A stretch of DNA of 64,000 nucleotides from Streptomyces sp. SLBN-31. GTDB lineage: Bacteria > Actinomycetota > Actinomycetes > Streptomycetales > Streptomycetaceae. Under the pieces are notes generated by a model that saw only the letters and a program-made list of their open reading frames with translations, was not told where the DNA came from and made no database searches. Shown piece after piece: positions 25,245-33,557 of this stretch. The DNA is taken from the NCBI RefSeq assembly GCF_006715395.1, contig NZ_VFNC01000002.1, positions 496,001-560,000 on the forward strand, in the 5' to 3' direction. Positions within the stretch are counted from its first letter, which is position 1; the number at the start of each line of letters is the position of its first letter. The position numbers and the translations under genes are program-made.

Positions 25245-26114
25245 ATGTGCCGCCTCTTCGGTCTCAGCAGCGCCCCGCTCCGCACGCGCGCCACGTTCTG
25301 GCTCCTCGACGCCCCCGACAGCCTCAGCCGGCAGAGCCACCGCGATCCCGACGGCACCGGCCTCGGCCTCTTCGCCGCCGACGGCACCCCGCACGTGGAC
25401 AAGGCTCCCATCGCCGCCTACCGTGACCGCGCCTTCGCCCAGGAGGCCCGGCAGGAGGAGTCGGTGACCTTCGTCGCCCACGTGCGCTTCGCCTCCACCG
25501 GCAGCCTGGACGTCCGCAACACCCACCCCTTCGAGCAGGACGGCCGGCTGTTCGCGCACAACGGGGTCATCGAGGGCCTCGACCAGCTCGACCGGCATCT
25601 GGGCGATGACCGCGAGCTGGTCCGCGGCGACACCGACTCCGAGCGGTTCTTCGCCCTGATCACCCGGGAGACGCGACGGCACGACGGGGACGTGACCACA
25701 GGCATCCGAGAGGCCGCCCGCTGGGTCGCCGCGAACCTGCCCCTGTACGCCCTGAACCTGATCCTCGTCACCCCACGGGAGCTGTGGGCACTGCGCTACC
25801 CCGACACCCACGACCTCTACGTCCTGGAGCGCCCGGCGGGCGGCCGGCACGGCAGCCGCCACCTCGACCACAGCGGCAGTCACGGCCGCATGCGCGTGCA
25901 CTCGGCGCACCTGGCCGAGCACCCCGCCGTCGTCGTCGCCAGCGAGCGCATGGACGACCACCCCGACTGGCGCCCGCTGGAGCCCGGCGAACTGCTGCAC
26001 GTCGGCGCCGACCTCCACGTCACCCACCAGATCGCCCTGCCGACTCCCCCGGCCCAGCCGCTCACCCTGGAAGACCTGCACCCCGACGCGGCCGCCTCCC
26101 AGAAGGCCGCCTGA
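25245..26114 (+). CDS. Class II glutamine amidotransferase
   Basis: This 289-residue Ntn-type amidotransferase starts MCRLFG, so removal of Met exposes the nucleophilic Cys2. Other family elements are HRDPDGTGLGLF, VAHVRFASTG, NTHPFEQDGRLFAHNGVIEG and GDTDSERFF. Stand-alone members of this group (YafJ-like) release ammonia from glutamine or gamma-glutamyl compounds; EgtC of ergothioneine synthesis is a relative, but no egt genes are adjacent. ATG 25245 is preceded by GGAGGA. There is no synthase domain, so this is the glutaminase part only, and its partner is unknown. Confidence 0.88.
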   Translation: MCRLFGLSSAPLRTRATFWLLDAPDSLSRQSHRDPDGTGLGLFAADGTPHVDKAPIAAYRDRAFAQEARQEESVTFVAHVRFASTGSLDVRNTHPFEQDGRLFAHNGVIEGLDQLDRHLGDDRELVRGDTDSERFFALITRETRRHDGDVTTGIREAARWVAANLPLYALNLILVTPRELWALRYPDTHDLYVLERPAGGRHGSRHLDHSGSHGRMRVHSAHLAEHPAVVVASERMDDHPDWRPLEPGELLHVGADLHVTHQIALPTPPAQPLTLEDLHPDAAASQKAA

Positions 26115-26185
26115 CCCCGTCCGCGGAGTCACCCCGCCCGGATCCACCTGCGACGCGCCTCACACCCCTGACTTCAGATTTCGAT

Positions 26186-26198
26186 GCCAGAGTCTGGC
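26186..26198. promoter_or_regulatory. 13-base palindrome in an AT-rich promoter
   Basis: GCCAGAGTCTGGC is a perfect palindrome around one central base. It sits at the head of a short AT-rich stretch (CTTCATTTTTCATAGTC) about 97 bases before the MBL-fold gene. It may be an operator. Confidence 0.35.
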
Positions 26199-26294
26199 TT
26201 CATTTTTCATAGTCAGAGTAGAGTGCACGTCAAGGGATCCCGGCATCCGGTCACGCGATCCGCACCGGAACAGTCACCTCAGCTAGGAACGCAC

Positions 26295-27140
26295 ATGCCT
26301 ACCGACAGCCCGCTCGGCTACGACGTCTTCGTCGCCGACCCGATCGCCCAGAACGTCACCGAGCCGGTCCCCAACGGAGACCGGCGGATGTTCTCGCCCC
26401 TGTCCGTCACCCTCGTCCACGGGGAACGAGACGCCGTACTGATCGACCCGCCACTGACCTCCGCGCAGGCCGAGGCCGTGGGCGACTGGGTCGAGGCCAC
26501 CGGAAAGAACCTGACCCACGTGTTCGCCACCCATGGACACGGCGACCACTGGTTCACGGCCGGCGTTCTGGCGCACCGATTCGGTGCCCAGGTGGTCGCG
26601 ACCGAGGGCACGATCAAAGAGATGCACCGCAATGTCGCCCTCCGCCCGGTCTTCTGGGACCGACTCTTCCCCCAGCAGATTCCGGACGCCCCCGTCACCG
26701 CCGTCGCCGTGCCCGGCAACCGGCTCAACCTCGAAGGGCACGACCTTCACATCGTCGAGGTCGGCCACAGCGACACCGACGAGACCAGCGTCCTGCACGT
26801 CCCCGACCTGGAGCTCGTCGTGGCCGGCGACGTCATCTACAACGGCGTCCACCAGTACCTCGCAGAATCCGGCGACGGCGGGCGCGACGCCTGGCGCAAG
26901 GCCATCACCACCGTGGAAGAGCTCAGGCCGCGCCGAATCGTGACCGGCCACAAGAACAAGCGACTCGACGACGACGCCGACCGCGCCATTGCCGAGACCC
27001 GGAGCTACCTCGACGCCGTCGACGAAGTCCTCGCCAAGCACGACGACCCGCTCGGCTTCTTCAACGCCATGCTGGAGCGCTTCCCCGAACGTCTGAACCC
27101 GGGCGCCCTGTGGGGCGGAGCCGTCGCGCTGTACGAGTAG
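26295..27140 (+). CDS. MBL-fold metallohydrolase
   Basis: This 281-residue metallo-beta-lactamase-fold protein has the zinc motif THGHGDHW (His80, His82, Asp84, His85). Further ligands follow: the His in EVGHSDTDE and the Asp in VAGDVIYN, plus the His in VTGHKNK. It resembles the family that includes hydrolases and quorum-quenching-like enzymes of unknown substrate. The ATG at 26295 has a weak AGGA site. The palindrome at 26186 and AT-rich promoter suggest inducible expression. The following WYL gene is convergent. Confidence 0.85.
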   Translation: MPTDSPLGYDVFVADPIAQNVTEPVPNGDRRMFSPLSVTLVHGERDAVLIDPPLTSAQAEAVGDWVEATGKNLTHVFATHGHGDHWFTAGVLAHRFGAQVVATEGTIKEMHRNVALRPVFWDRLFPQQIPDAPVTAVAVPGNRLNLEGHDLHIVEVGHSDTDETSVLHVPDLELVVAGDVIYNGVHQYLAESGDGGRDAWRKAITTVEELRPRRIVTGHKNKRLDDDADRAIAETRSYLDAVDEVLAKHDDPLGFFNAMLERFPERLNPGALWGGAVALYE

Positions 27141-27186
27141 CCGCTGACCGTTGCGGGTGCGGCCATCCTGGGGTCGCCCTGTTCCG

Positions 27187-28164
27187 TCAGGTCGGACGGG
27201 CGTAGGACGCCAGGCGGTCGGCGAACGCGGCGACGCGGTCGCGCAGTTCGGCGGGGCGGTCGATCACGAACGGTCGGTCGAGCGCGGCGAGCGTCGCGGG
27301 CAGCCAGTCGAGGCTCTCCGCCCGCAGCTCGGCGCGCAGCCACGGTCCGTCCGCGCCCGCCGGGGGTTCGCACTCCTCCAGGGTGGCGAGGCCGGCGGGC
27401 AGGTGGGGGCGGATCTGCTCGGCCGTCCCCTGGATCCGGACGGTCACCTCGTGCCGGTACCCGGCCGTGGCGAACCCCGACAGCAGGCGTTGCGCCGGGG
27501 CGGGTCCCGCGGGTGCCTCGAAGGTACCGGGCAGGGTGCGGGCGTCAGCGATGCGGTCGAGTCGGAAGGTCCGGTCCTCGCCGATCCCGGCGTCCCTGCC
27601 GGTGACGTACCAACGTCCGGAATGAGCGACCACCCCGTACGGATGCAGGGTGCGCTCGCTGCCCCGTCCGTCGCGGTCGGAGTAGCGGAGGGAGACGGGC
27701 CGGCGGTGGCGCACCGCGTCGGTCACGGTGAGCAGGACCCCGGTGTCCAGGGTGGCGACCTCGCCCGGCCGGTCCGTGAAGTCGAGTGATCGCAGGAGTG
27801 CGTCCAGGCGGCAGGCGGTGTGCTTCGGCAGGACCCGCCGGATCTTGGCCGCCGCGGTCTCGCTCGCCGTGTGCTCCGGCGTCAGCCCGGCCCGGCGGCC
27901 GGCGACGAGTCCGAGCAGCACGGCCAGCGCCTCGTCGTCACTGAGCATGAGCGGGGGAAGCCGGTACCCGGGGGCGAGCCGGTAGCCGCCGTAGCGGCCG
28001 CGGACCGATTCCACGGGTACGTCGAGGTCGAGCAGCTGGTCGACGTACCGCCGCACGGTCCGCCCCTCGACGCCGAGCCGGTCGGCGAGCTCCGCCACGG
28101 TACGGGTGCCGCCCGACTGCAGCAGTTCGAGGAGTGTCAGCACGCGACCGGTGGGTCCAGGCAT
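27187..28164 (-). CDS. WYL-domain transcriptional regulator (DeoR-type HTH)
   Basis: This 325-residue regulator has a winged HTH at the N-terminus (RTVAELADRLGVEGRTVRR), the characteristic LLDLDVPVESVRGRYGGYRL, and a WYL domain (SLRYSDRDGRGSERTLHPYG, GRWYVTGRD). A WCX C-terminal extension follows. WYL proteins sense ligands or nucleic-acid features and often control a divergent gene. Here the VOC-family gene at 28276 starts 111 bases away, and a near-perfect 27-base palindrome lies between them. Autoregulation and control of the VOC gene are likely. Start ATG 28164. Confidence 0.88.
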   Translation of the reverse strand: MPGPTGRVLTLLELLQSGGTRTVAELADRLGVEGRTVRRYVDQLLDLDVPVESVRGRYGGYRLAPGYRLPPLMLSDDEALAVLLGLVAGRRAGLTPEHTASETAAAKIRRVLPKHTACRLDALLRSLDFTDRPGEVATLDTGVLLTVTDAVRHRRPVSLRYSDRDGRGSERTLHPYGVVAHSGRWYVTGRDAGIGEDRTFRLDRIADARTLPGTFEAPAGPAPAQRLLSGFATAGYRHEVTVRIQGTAEQIRPHLPAGLATLEECEPPAGADGPWLRAELRAESLDWLPATLAALDRPFVIDRPAELRDRVAAFADRLASYARPT

Positions 28165-28180
28165 GCGAACAGCGTACGTG

Positions 28181-28207
28181 AATACAGGACGGATTCCGTC
28201 CTCTATT
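28181..28207. promoter_or_regulatory. 27-base palindrome between WYL regulator and VOC gene
   Basis: AATACAGGACGG-ATT-CCGTCCTCTATT is a palindrome with a single mismatched pair. It is placed between the divergent starts at 28164 and 28276 and close enough to both to cover core promoter elements. It is the best operator candidate in the window for the WYL regulator. Confidence 0.65.
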
Positions 28208-28275
28208 GCTCCTAGTCTGCGAAGTGCAGCGCTTTTGCGGCGCGAAGAAGTTGCACGCCAGCCAGGGAGATCACC

Positions 28276-28677
28276 ATGGAGTTCGTCTCGATCCGCATCA
28301 TCACCGGCGACGTCGCGCGTCTCGTCGAGTTCTACGAACGGGCCACCGGACTACGGGCGGTCCGGGCCACCGAGGACTTCGCCGAGATCAGGACGCCGCT
28401 CGCCACCCTCGCGATCGCCGGTACCCGTACCGTCCCGTTGTTCGCCCCGGACTCCGCCCGCCCGGCGGCGAACCAGAGCGTGATCACCGAGTTCCTCGTC
28501 GACGACGTGGACCGTGTGCACGAGAATCTGACCGGTTACGTCACCGACTTCGTGACCGAGCCGACTACGATGCCCTGGGGCAACCGGTCGCTGCTGTTCC
28601 GCGACCCCGACGGCAATATCGTCAACTTCTTCACGCCAGTCACTCCGGCGGCCATCGAGAAGTTCCGGAGTCACTGA
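28276..28677 (+). CDS. VOC (glyoxalase/bleomycin-resistance fold) protein
   Basis: This 133-residue single-unit vicinal-oxygen-chelate protein has the paired beta-alpha-beta-beta-beta modules: MEFVSIRIITGDVARLVEFYE at the N-terminus and the closing LLFRDPDGNIVNFFTP. It could bind or transform a small molecule, or confer resistance by binding. GGGAG lies six bases before ATG 28276. It is divergent from the WYL regulator and probably its target. Its stop overlaps the stop of the small convergent gene that follows. Confidence 0.85.
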   Translation: MEFVSIRIITGDVARLVEFYERATGLRAVRATEDFAEIRTPLATLAIAGTRTVPLFAPDSARPAANQSVITEFLVDDVDRVHENLTGYVTDFVTEPTTMPWGNRSLLFRDPDGNIVNFFTPVTPAAIEKFRSH

Positions 28678-28862
28678 CTCCCGGTGTCCTGGTCCGGCGC
28701 TTCGGCCAGAGACCGTTCTTCCTCGTCCTCGTCGTCGCGTTCCCCCTCCGCCTGGGAGGGAGTCGTCCAGGGCGGGTCGTAGTCGGGGCGGGTTCCGGGC
28801 GACTCGGGCGCCGTGTCGTCGTCCCGCTCGCCCTCGGCCTGGGATGGTGTGTGCTCGCTCAT
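28671..28862 (-). CDS. Small acidic protein with an internal repeat (63 aa)
   Basis: This 63-residue protein begins MSEH and contains TPSQAEGERDD twice (about residues 5-15 and 35-45), ending in an acidic tail (EDEEERSLAEAPDQDTGSQ). GGAGG lies eight bases before ATG 28862. It is convergent and overlapping with the VOC gene by seven bases. It has no predicted fold and is likely disordered. Length is stable and codon bias is good, so it appears real, but function is unknown. Confidence 0.6.
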   Translation of the reverse strand: MSEHTPSQAEGERDDDTAPESPGTRPDYDPPWTTPSQAEGERDDEDEEERSLAEAPDQDTGSQ

Positions 28863-28962
28863 CGGCTGGCCTCCGCAGGATCGTCCGGCGTGCCGCCCGG
28901 GTGCCCGAGCCGCCGACCGCCAAACGGTCCGCCGCACGGAAGGGGACGACCGACGCCGGACG

Positions 28963-29979
28963 CTACGGTCCTTCCTCCTCCGGCAGGTCGTCGCCCAGCG
29001 GTTTCGGCGGCGGCTCGAAGCGCACGCGTACCTTCTGGAAGCCCTTGAAGGTCTCGGTCTCGGCATACGACCGGTAGGCGCGACGGTCGCCCGGACTGAG
29101 CAGCACCTGGTCGGTGAACGGAGTCAACAGGCTGCGCGGCCACAGACGCATCACGCGGACCGAGCTCACCTCGGCCGTCGTCAGGAAGATCAGGGCGCCG
29201 AGGTACAGCCAGGCCAGCAGGCCGAGGACGATGCCGAACATGCCGTAGGTGGCCGTGGCGCCCCGCAGGACGTGGTCGACGTAGTACGAGCCGCCCCACT
29301 GCAGCAGCTGCCAGGCGCAGGCGCCGCCGAGCGTGGCGCCGTAGAGCTTTCGCGCCGGGAGCCGGCGGTGGGTCAGCACTCGGTAGGCGAGCAGGAGCAG
29401 AGCGGCGTTGAGGACGGCCGCCCCCAGTGCGGCGCCGACCCGGATGCCGGTGGCCAGGCGGGTGCCGAAGACGCTGGCGGCGGACTCCGCGGTGGTCAGC
29501 CCGGTGGCCACGCACAGCCCGACCGCGAGGATCGACAGGAACATCAGGCCCTTCAGCCGTGAGCGCAGCGGATCGGGCCGCGCGTGCCGGGGCACCGCCC
29601 AGATCTTGTTGAGCGCGTACTGCGCGGCCTGGGCCACGCCGAGCGCGCCGTAGAGGCAGCCCGCGATGCCCACCGCCAGCGCGGCGCCATTGGCGTGGAA
29701 GGAGTGGACGTTCTCGCCGATCTGGTCGCCGATGACGGGAAACTCGCTGAGCGCGGAGTCGATGACGCGCTGCCGCAGTCCCGGGTCGCCGTGGAGCAGC
29801 GCTCCCAGGACGGCGACGAGTATCAGCAGCAGCGGGAAGAGGGACAGGAAGGCGTAGTAGGCCAGGAGCGCCGCGAGGTAGGTGACCTGGTCGTCGTAGA
29901 ACTTGTACACAACTCCCAGCGGCAGGCCCACCCAGCGGTGGCGTCGCTGGTAGGCATCCACGCGGGCCAGAAGTCCCAT
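28963..29979 (-). CDS. YihY/BrkB-family inner-membrane protein
   Basis: This 338-residue protein has about six membrane helices and the BrkB signature: YLAALLAYYAFLSLFPLLLILVAV, VAQAAQYALNKIWAVPRHARP, GTFGIVLGLLAWLYLGALIF-like sequence, and AEVSSVR. Family members are multi-pass proteins once misnamed ribonuclease BN; their role is unclear, with transport or envelope functions proposed. The C-terminal tail is charged (PKPLGDDLPEEEGP). The start is taken as ATG 29979, close after GGGTGGGA; a GTG at 29988 is possible. A paralogue lies at 33558-34634. The upstream small gene at 30000-30263 is on the same strand, 20 bases away. Confidence 0.82.
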   Translation of the reverse strand: MGLLARVDAYQRRHRWVGLPLGVVYKFYDDQVTYLAALLAYYAFLSLFPLLLILVAVLGALLHGDPGLRQRVIDSALSEFPVIGDQIGENVHSFHANGAALAVGIAGCLYGALGVAQAAQYALNKIWAVPRHARPDPLRSRLKGLMFLSILAVGLCVATGLTTAESAASVFGTRLATGIRVGAALGAAVLNAALLLLAYRVLTHRRLPARKLYGATLGGACAWQLLQWGGSYYVDHVLRGATATYGMFGIVLGLLAWLYLGALIFLTTAEVSSVRVMRLWPRSLLTPFTDQVLLSPGDRRAYRSYAETETFKGFQKVRVRFEPPPKPLGDDLPEEEGP

Positions 29980-29999
29980 GGGTCCCACCCGACGCGAGG

Positions 30000-30263
30000 T
30001 CAGTTCTTCTCCGTGAGGCCCGCGCGGGCGGCGGCGAGGTGCAGGAAGGCGTGGTCCGGCGCCCGGGCGACGGCGAAGTCGAGCGGCCCGAGGGCCTCAG
30101 GCTGCGTGCGCGCTTCCATGTACCTCACCATCCAGTTCCCGGCGTTCCGGGCCGACACCTTGGAGTACCCGTAGGAGTGCAGGTCAAGCGGTCGCGGCGG
30201 GAGCGACTTCCCCGTCCCCGGGCGGACGTTTCCGGCCACGGCACTCGGGTACTCCCCGGTCAC
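30000..30263 (-). CDS. Hypothetical small protein (87 aa)
   Basis: This 87-residue protein has good GC3 codon bias on the minus strand and a GTG start with GAGG seven bases upstream. It contains HSYGYSKVSARNAGNWMVRY and ends ARAGLTEKN. No domain is recognised; the central part looks like a short helical fold rather than random sequence. It is 20 bases from the BrkB gene and probably co-transcribed. It could also be a truncated relic of a larger protein. Confidence 0.5.
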   Translation of the reverse strand: MTGEYPSAVAGNVRPGTGKSLPPRPLDLHSYGYSKVSARNAGNWMVRYMEARTQPEALGPLDFAVARAPDHAFLHLAAARAGLTEKN

Positions 30264-30456
30264 CCGGTGGCCTCGGAGACGGAGCCGCGTACATGACGGG
30301 CCGGGTTCGACGGCATGTTCGGATTCCTGGGCGGCCCGTCACCGACCGACGGAGCCGAGCCTCGCGAGGCCGCCGGGCGTGCAGGTTCCGGGCGTTGTCG
30401 GTCCGGCCGGAGCACCGACCGGTTTCCGTCCGACCAGCCCGGCAGGTCCGAGCCGG

Positions 30457-32244
30457 ATGGATGACATGGCCGATACGCCCGCCTCCACGGAAGACAGCGA
30501 CTGCCCACCATGGGTGCTGCGCGAATACGCCGTGCTGGCGGACGGCGAGCGCGGCGCGGTCGTCGATCCGGAGGGCAGGATCGTCTGGCTGTGCGCCCCG
30601 CGCTGGCACGACGACGCCGTCTTCTCCGCGTTGATCGGCGGCTCGGGGCATTTCGCGGTGGAACCGGCCGACCGCTGGCACGTGTGGGGCGGCGCCTACG
30701 CCGAGGGCTCCCTGATCTGGGTGAACCGGTGGGTGAGCCCGGACTCCGTGATCGAATGCCGTGACGCCCTGGCGCTGCCCGCCTCCCCCGACCGTCTCGT
30801 CCTGCTGCGCCGGATGCGGGTCGTACGGGGTGAGGCGCGGCTGCGGCTGAGCCTGGACGCGCGTCCTGGCTTCGGCGCACACCGGATGCGCGACCCGCGC
30901 CTGGAAGACGGGACCTGGGTCGCGCAGGCCAAGGGGTTGCGGCTGAGGCTCCTCGGAGCACGGCACGCCTCCTGGGACCCCGAGTCGGGTCTGCGCGGTG
31001 AGTTCCACCTGCGCCGGGGCGAGGAGCACGACCTGGTGCTGGAGATCACCAGCGGTGACGAAGCGCCCCGCCTGGACGCCGCGCAGCTGTGGCACACCAC
31101 GGAGCGCGCATGGCGTCGCCGAGTCCCGGGCTGCTCCGGACTCGCCGCGCCCCGTGACGCCGGCCATGCGTACGCCGTGCTGGGCGGGCTGACCGCCGGT
31201 AGCGGTGCCATGGTCGCCGCCGCCACGACCTCGCTGCCCGAGCGGGCCAACTCCGGGCGCAGCTACGACTACCGGTACGCCTGGATTCGCGACCAGTGCT
31301 ACGCCGGTCTGGCCGTCGCCGCGCACGGACCGCACGAACTGCTCGACGACGCGGTCCGCTTCACCACCGAACGCGTTCTGGCCGACGGGGACCGCCTGCG
31401 GCCCGCCTACACCGTCACCGGCGACCCGATGCCGCGCGAGCAGTCACTTCCGCTGCCCGGCTATCCCGGCGGCAGCGACCGCGTCGGCAACCGGGCGGGC
31501 GACCAGTTCCAGCTCGACGCCTTCGGCGAGGTGCTCCAGCTGTTCACCGCCGCCGCCCGCCACGACCGGTTCACCCCCGACACCGAAGAGGCGGCCCGGG
31601 TCGCGGTGCGCGCGATCGAACGCAACTGGACGCGGCCGGACGCCGGGCTGTGGGAGCTGGAGGACCGCTGGTGGACCCACTCCCGGCTGAGCGTGGTCTG
31701 CGGTCTGCGCCGGATCGCCGAGGTGCTGCCCGGCGCCGACGGCCGCCGCTGCGGCGACCTGGCCGACGCCATCGACGCCGAGACCCGGCGTCGCTGCCTG
31801 CACCCCGACGGGTACTGGCGCAGGGCCGCCAGCGACGACGGCCCCGAGGCCGCTCTCCTCGTGCCCATCGCGCGCGGGCTGCACGCCTCGGGCGATCCCA
31901 CCGGCACGGCCACCCGTGACTTCATCGTGGACCGGCTGGCCGAGGACGGATACCTTTACCGCTTCGACCACGCCGGGGTCCCTCTCGGCGAGGCCGAGGG
32001 CGCCTTCCTGCTCTGCGGGTTCGCCATGGCGCTCGCGACGCACCGCCTCGGTGACCGGGTCGGCGCCTTCCGGTGGTTCGAGCGGACCCGGTCGGCCTGC
32101 GGTCCGTCGGGGCTGTACGCGGAGGAGTACGACGTACGTCAACGGCAGCTGCGCGGCAACCTGCCCCAGGCCTTCGTCCACGCCCTGCTGCTGGAGTGCG
32201 CGGTCCGCCTCTCCGACACCGCTCTGCACAACTCATTCCCCTGA
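30457..32244 (+). CDS. Glycoside hydrolase family 15 protein
   Basis: This 595-residue protein has an N-terminal beta-sandwich domain (about 15-220) and a C-terminal (alpha/alpha)6 barrel typical of GH15 glucoamylase/trehalase proteins. Visible signatures are YDYRYAWIRDQCYAGLAVAAHG, GDQFQLDAFGEVLQLF, WELEDRWWTHSRLSV, and EAEGAFLLCGFAMALA; these hold the probable general-acid and base glutamates. It is cytoplasmic, as there is no signal peptide. Likely substrates are trehalose or alpha-glucan fragments. The start is ATG 30457, with an in-frame ATG at 30466. The following STAS gene starts 62 bases after the stop. Confidence 0.85.
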   Translation: MDDMADTPASTEDSDCPPWVLREYAVLADGERGAVVDPEGRIVWLCAPRWHDDAVFSALIGGSGHFAVEPADRWHVWGGAYAEGSLIWVNRWVSPDSVIECRDALALPASPDRLVLLRRMRVVRGEARLRLSLDARPGFGAHRMRDPRLEDGTWVAQAKGLRLRLLGARHASWDPESGLRGEFHLRRGEEHDLVLEITSGDEAPRLDAAQLWHTTERAWRRRVPGCSGLAAPRDAGHAYAVLGGLTAGSGAMVAAATTSLPERANSGRSYDYRYAWIRDQCYAGLAVAAHGPHELLDDAVRFTTERVLADGDRLRPAYTVTGDPMPREQSLPLPGYPGGSDRVGNRAGDQFQLDAFGEVLQLFTAAARHDRFTPDTEEAARVAVRAIERNWTRPDAGLWELEDRWWTHSRLSVVCGLRRIAEVLPGADGRRCGDLADAIDAETRRRCLHPDGYWRRAASDDGPEAALLVPIARGLHASGDPTGTATRDFIVDRLAEDGYLYRFDHAGVPLGEAEGAFLLCGFAMALATHRLGDRVGAFRWFERTRSACGPSGLYAEEYDVRQRQLRGNLPQAFVHALLLECAVRLSDTALHNSFP

Positions 32245-32305
32245 TTCACACAATCCCCTTGGGGTACTTCCGCTGTGAACGACCGCAAATGGAGGGGATC
32301 AGGGC

Positions 32306-32656
32306 ATGGTGTCTCATACGTTCGAACGTGGCGTCCTCGTCGTGACCGTCGAAAGTGATCCCGGAATCGCCCGGCGCGCCACGCTCACGACGGAGATCAG
32401 TGATCTTATCCATGCCTACAGGCCGATGCCCGTGGTCGTGGTCCTCGAGGAGGGGGCCACAGGAGCGCCGGTGGTCAGCGCGGTGTTGCGCGCCCATCGT
32501 ATGTGCGCCCGTCTCGGCGTCCTGATGTCCGTGGCCACCCACAGCGCGCCCGCCCGCCGGCTGCTGGAGGCCGACGCCGACGGCGTCAGCCCCCGCCTGG
32601 TCGTCCACGCCCGCACCGACACCGCCATCGACGCGGCCTTCGTCGCGGCGGCATGA
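32306..32656 (+). CDS. STAS-domain-like protein (anti-anti-sigma type)
   Basis: This 116-residue protein has the beta-alpha pattern of a STAS domain: FERGVLVVTVESDPG, PMPVVVVLEEGATGAPVVSAVL, and RMCARLGVLMSVATHSAPARRLLE. The position normally phosphorylated (Ser/Thr after the second strand) is not obvious. It may act in a partner-switching circuit with an anti-sigma kinase. The nearest ATP-binding kinase-like protein is at 37200. ATG 32306 is preceded by GAGGGG about 13 bases upstream. It probably follows the GH15 gene in the same transcript. Confidence 0.6.
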   Translation: MVSHTFERGVLVVTVESDPGIARRATLTTEISDLIHAYRPMPVVVVLEEGATGAPVVSAVLRAHRMCARLGVLMSVATHSAPARRLLEADADGVSPRLVVHARTDTAIDAAFVAAA

Positions 32657-32680
32657 GAACCGAAGAGGGGCGGACAGGGC

Positions 32681-33403
32681 TCAGCGGTAGTCGGGGTTGG
32701 GGGCGTCGAAGCGGCAGCCCGCGTCCCACTCCGAGCGCTGGTTGCCGTGGGCCGGGAAACCCTTGGCGCGCTTGAGCATGGCGCCCAGGTGCATGAGGTT
32801 CCAGGTCATGAAGGTCGTGTTGCGGTTGGTGAAGTCGTTCTCCGGACCGCCCGACCCGGGGTCCAGATACGAGGGACCCGGCCCCGCCGGCCCGATCCAG
32901 CCGGCGTCGGCCTGCGGCGGGATGCTGTAGCCGAGGTGCTGGAGGCTGTAGAGGATGTTCATCGCGCAGTGCTTCACGCCGTCCTCGTTGCCGGTGATCA
33001 GGCAGCCGCCGACACGGCCGTAATAGGCGTACTGGCCTTCGGAGTTGAGCAGGCCCGAGCAGCTGTAGAGCCGTTCGATCACCTGCTTGGTGACCGAGCT
33101 GTTGTCGCCCAGCCAGATCGGTCCGGCGATCACCAGGATGTCGGCGGCCATGACCTTCTCGTACAACGCCGGCCACTCGTCCGTCGCGAAGCCGTGTTCG
33201 GTCATGTCCGGGTAGACGCCGGGGGCGAGGTCGTGGTCGACGGCGCGGATCACGTCCGTACGCACCCCGCGCGACATCATGATCGCGCGGCTCTTGTCGA
33301 TCAGGCCCTGGGTGTGGCTCTGCTGGGGTGACGGCTTGAGCGTGCAGTTGATGAACAGGGCGGTGAGGTCGTCGAAGCGGTAGCTGTCGTCGGTCGCGTT
33401 CAC
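32681..33403 (-). CDS. Flavodoxin-family NADPH-dependent FMN reductase-like protein
   Basis: This 240-residue protein has the flavodoxin-like N-terminal strand (ALFINCTLKPSPQQSHTQGL) with the phosphate-binding loop, the central GPIWLGDNSSVTKQVIERL, and GRVGGCLITGNEDG. It would bind FMN and pass electrons from NADPH to a quinone or other acceptor. GGAGGAG is five bases before GTG 33403. The C-terminal region is longer than in WrbA-type proteins. It is convergent with the STAS gene and tandem with the second BrkB gene. Confidence 0.85.
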   Translation of the reverse strand: MNATDDSYRFDDLTALFINCTLKPSPQQSHTQGLIDKSRAIMMSRGVRTDVIRAVDHDLAPGVYPDMTEHGFATDEWPALYEKVMAADILVIAGPIWLGDNSSVTKQVIERLYSCSGLLNSEGQYAYYGRVGGCLITGNEDGVKHCAMNILYSLQHLGYSIPPQADAGWIGPAGPGPSYLDPGSGGPENDFTNRNTTFMTWNLMHLGAMLKRAKGFPAHGNQRSEWDAGCRFDAPNPDYR

Positions 33404-33557
33404 GGTGACTCCTCCAGCGGGGCTGCGGTCCCTCCCGGACGGGACGGCTTCAGCCGCAGCCTCTCGCGTGGATCTCCGTTTGTCGCGCTTTGTCGGTCAA
33501 GCGTCATCGTTCCGACCGATGTGGCGCACCCTGGGCCGACCGTCGGCCGCGGCGCGG

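Noticed and set aside
32747..33331. Plus-strand frame opposite the flavodoxin gene
   Set aside because: Antisense shadow: the flavodoxin gene has a clear start site and domain signatures.
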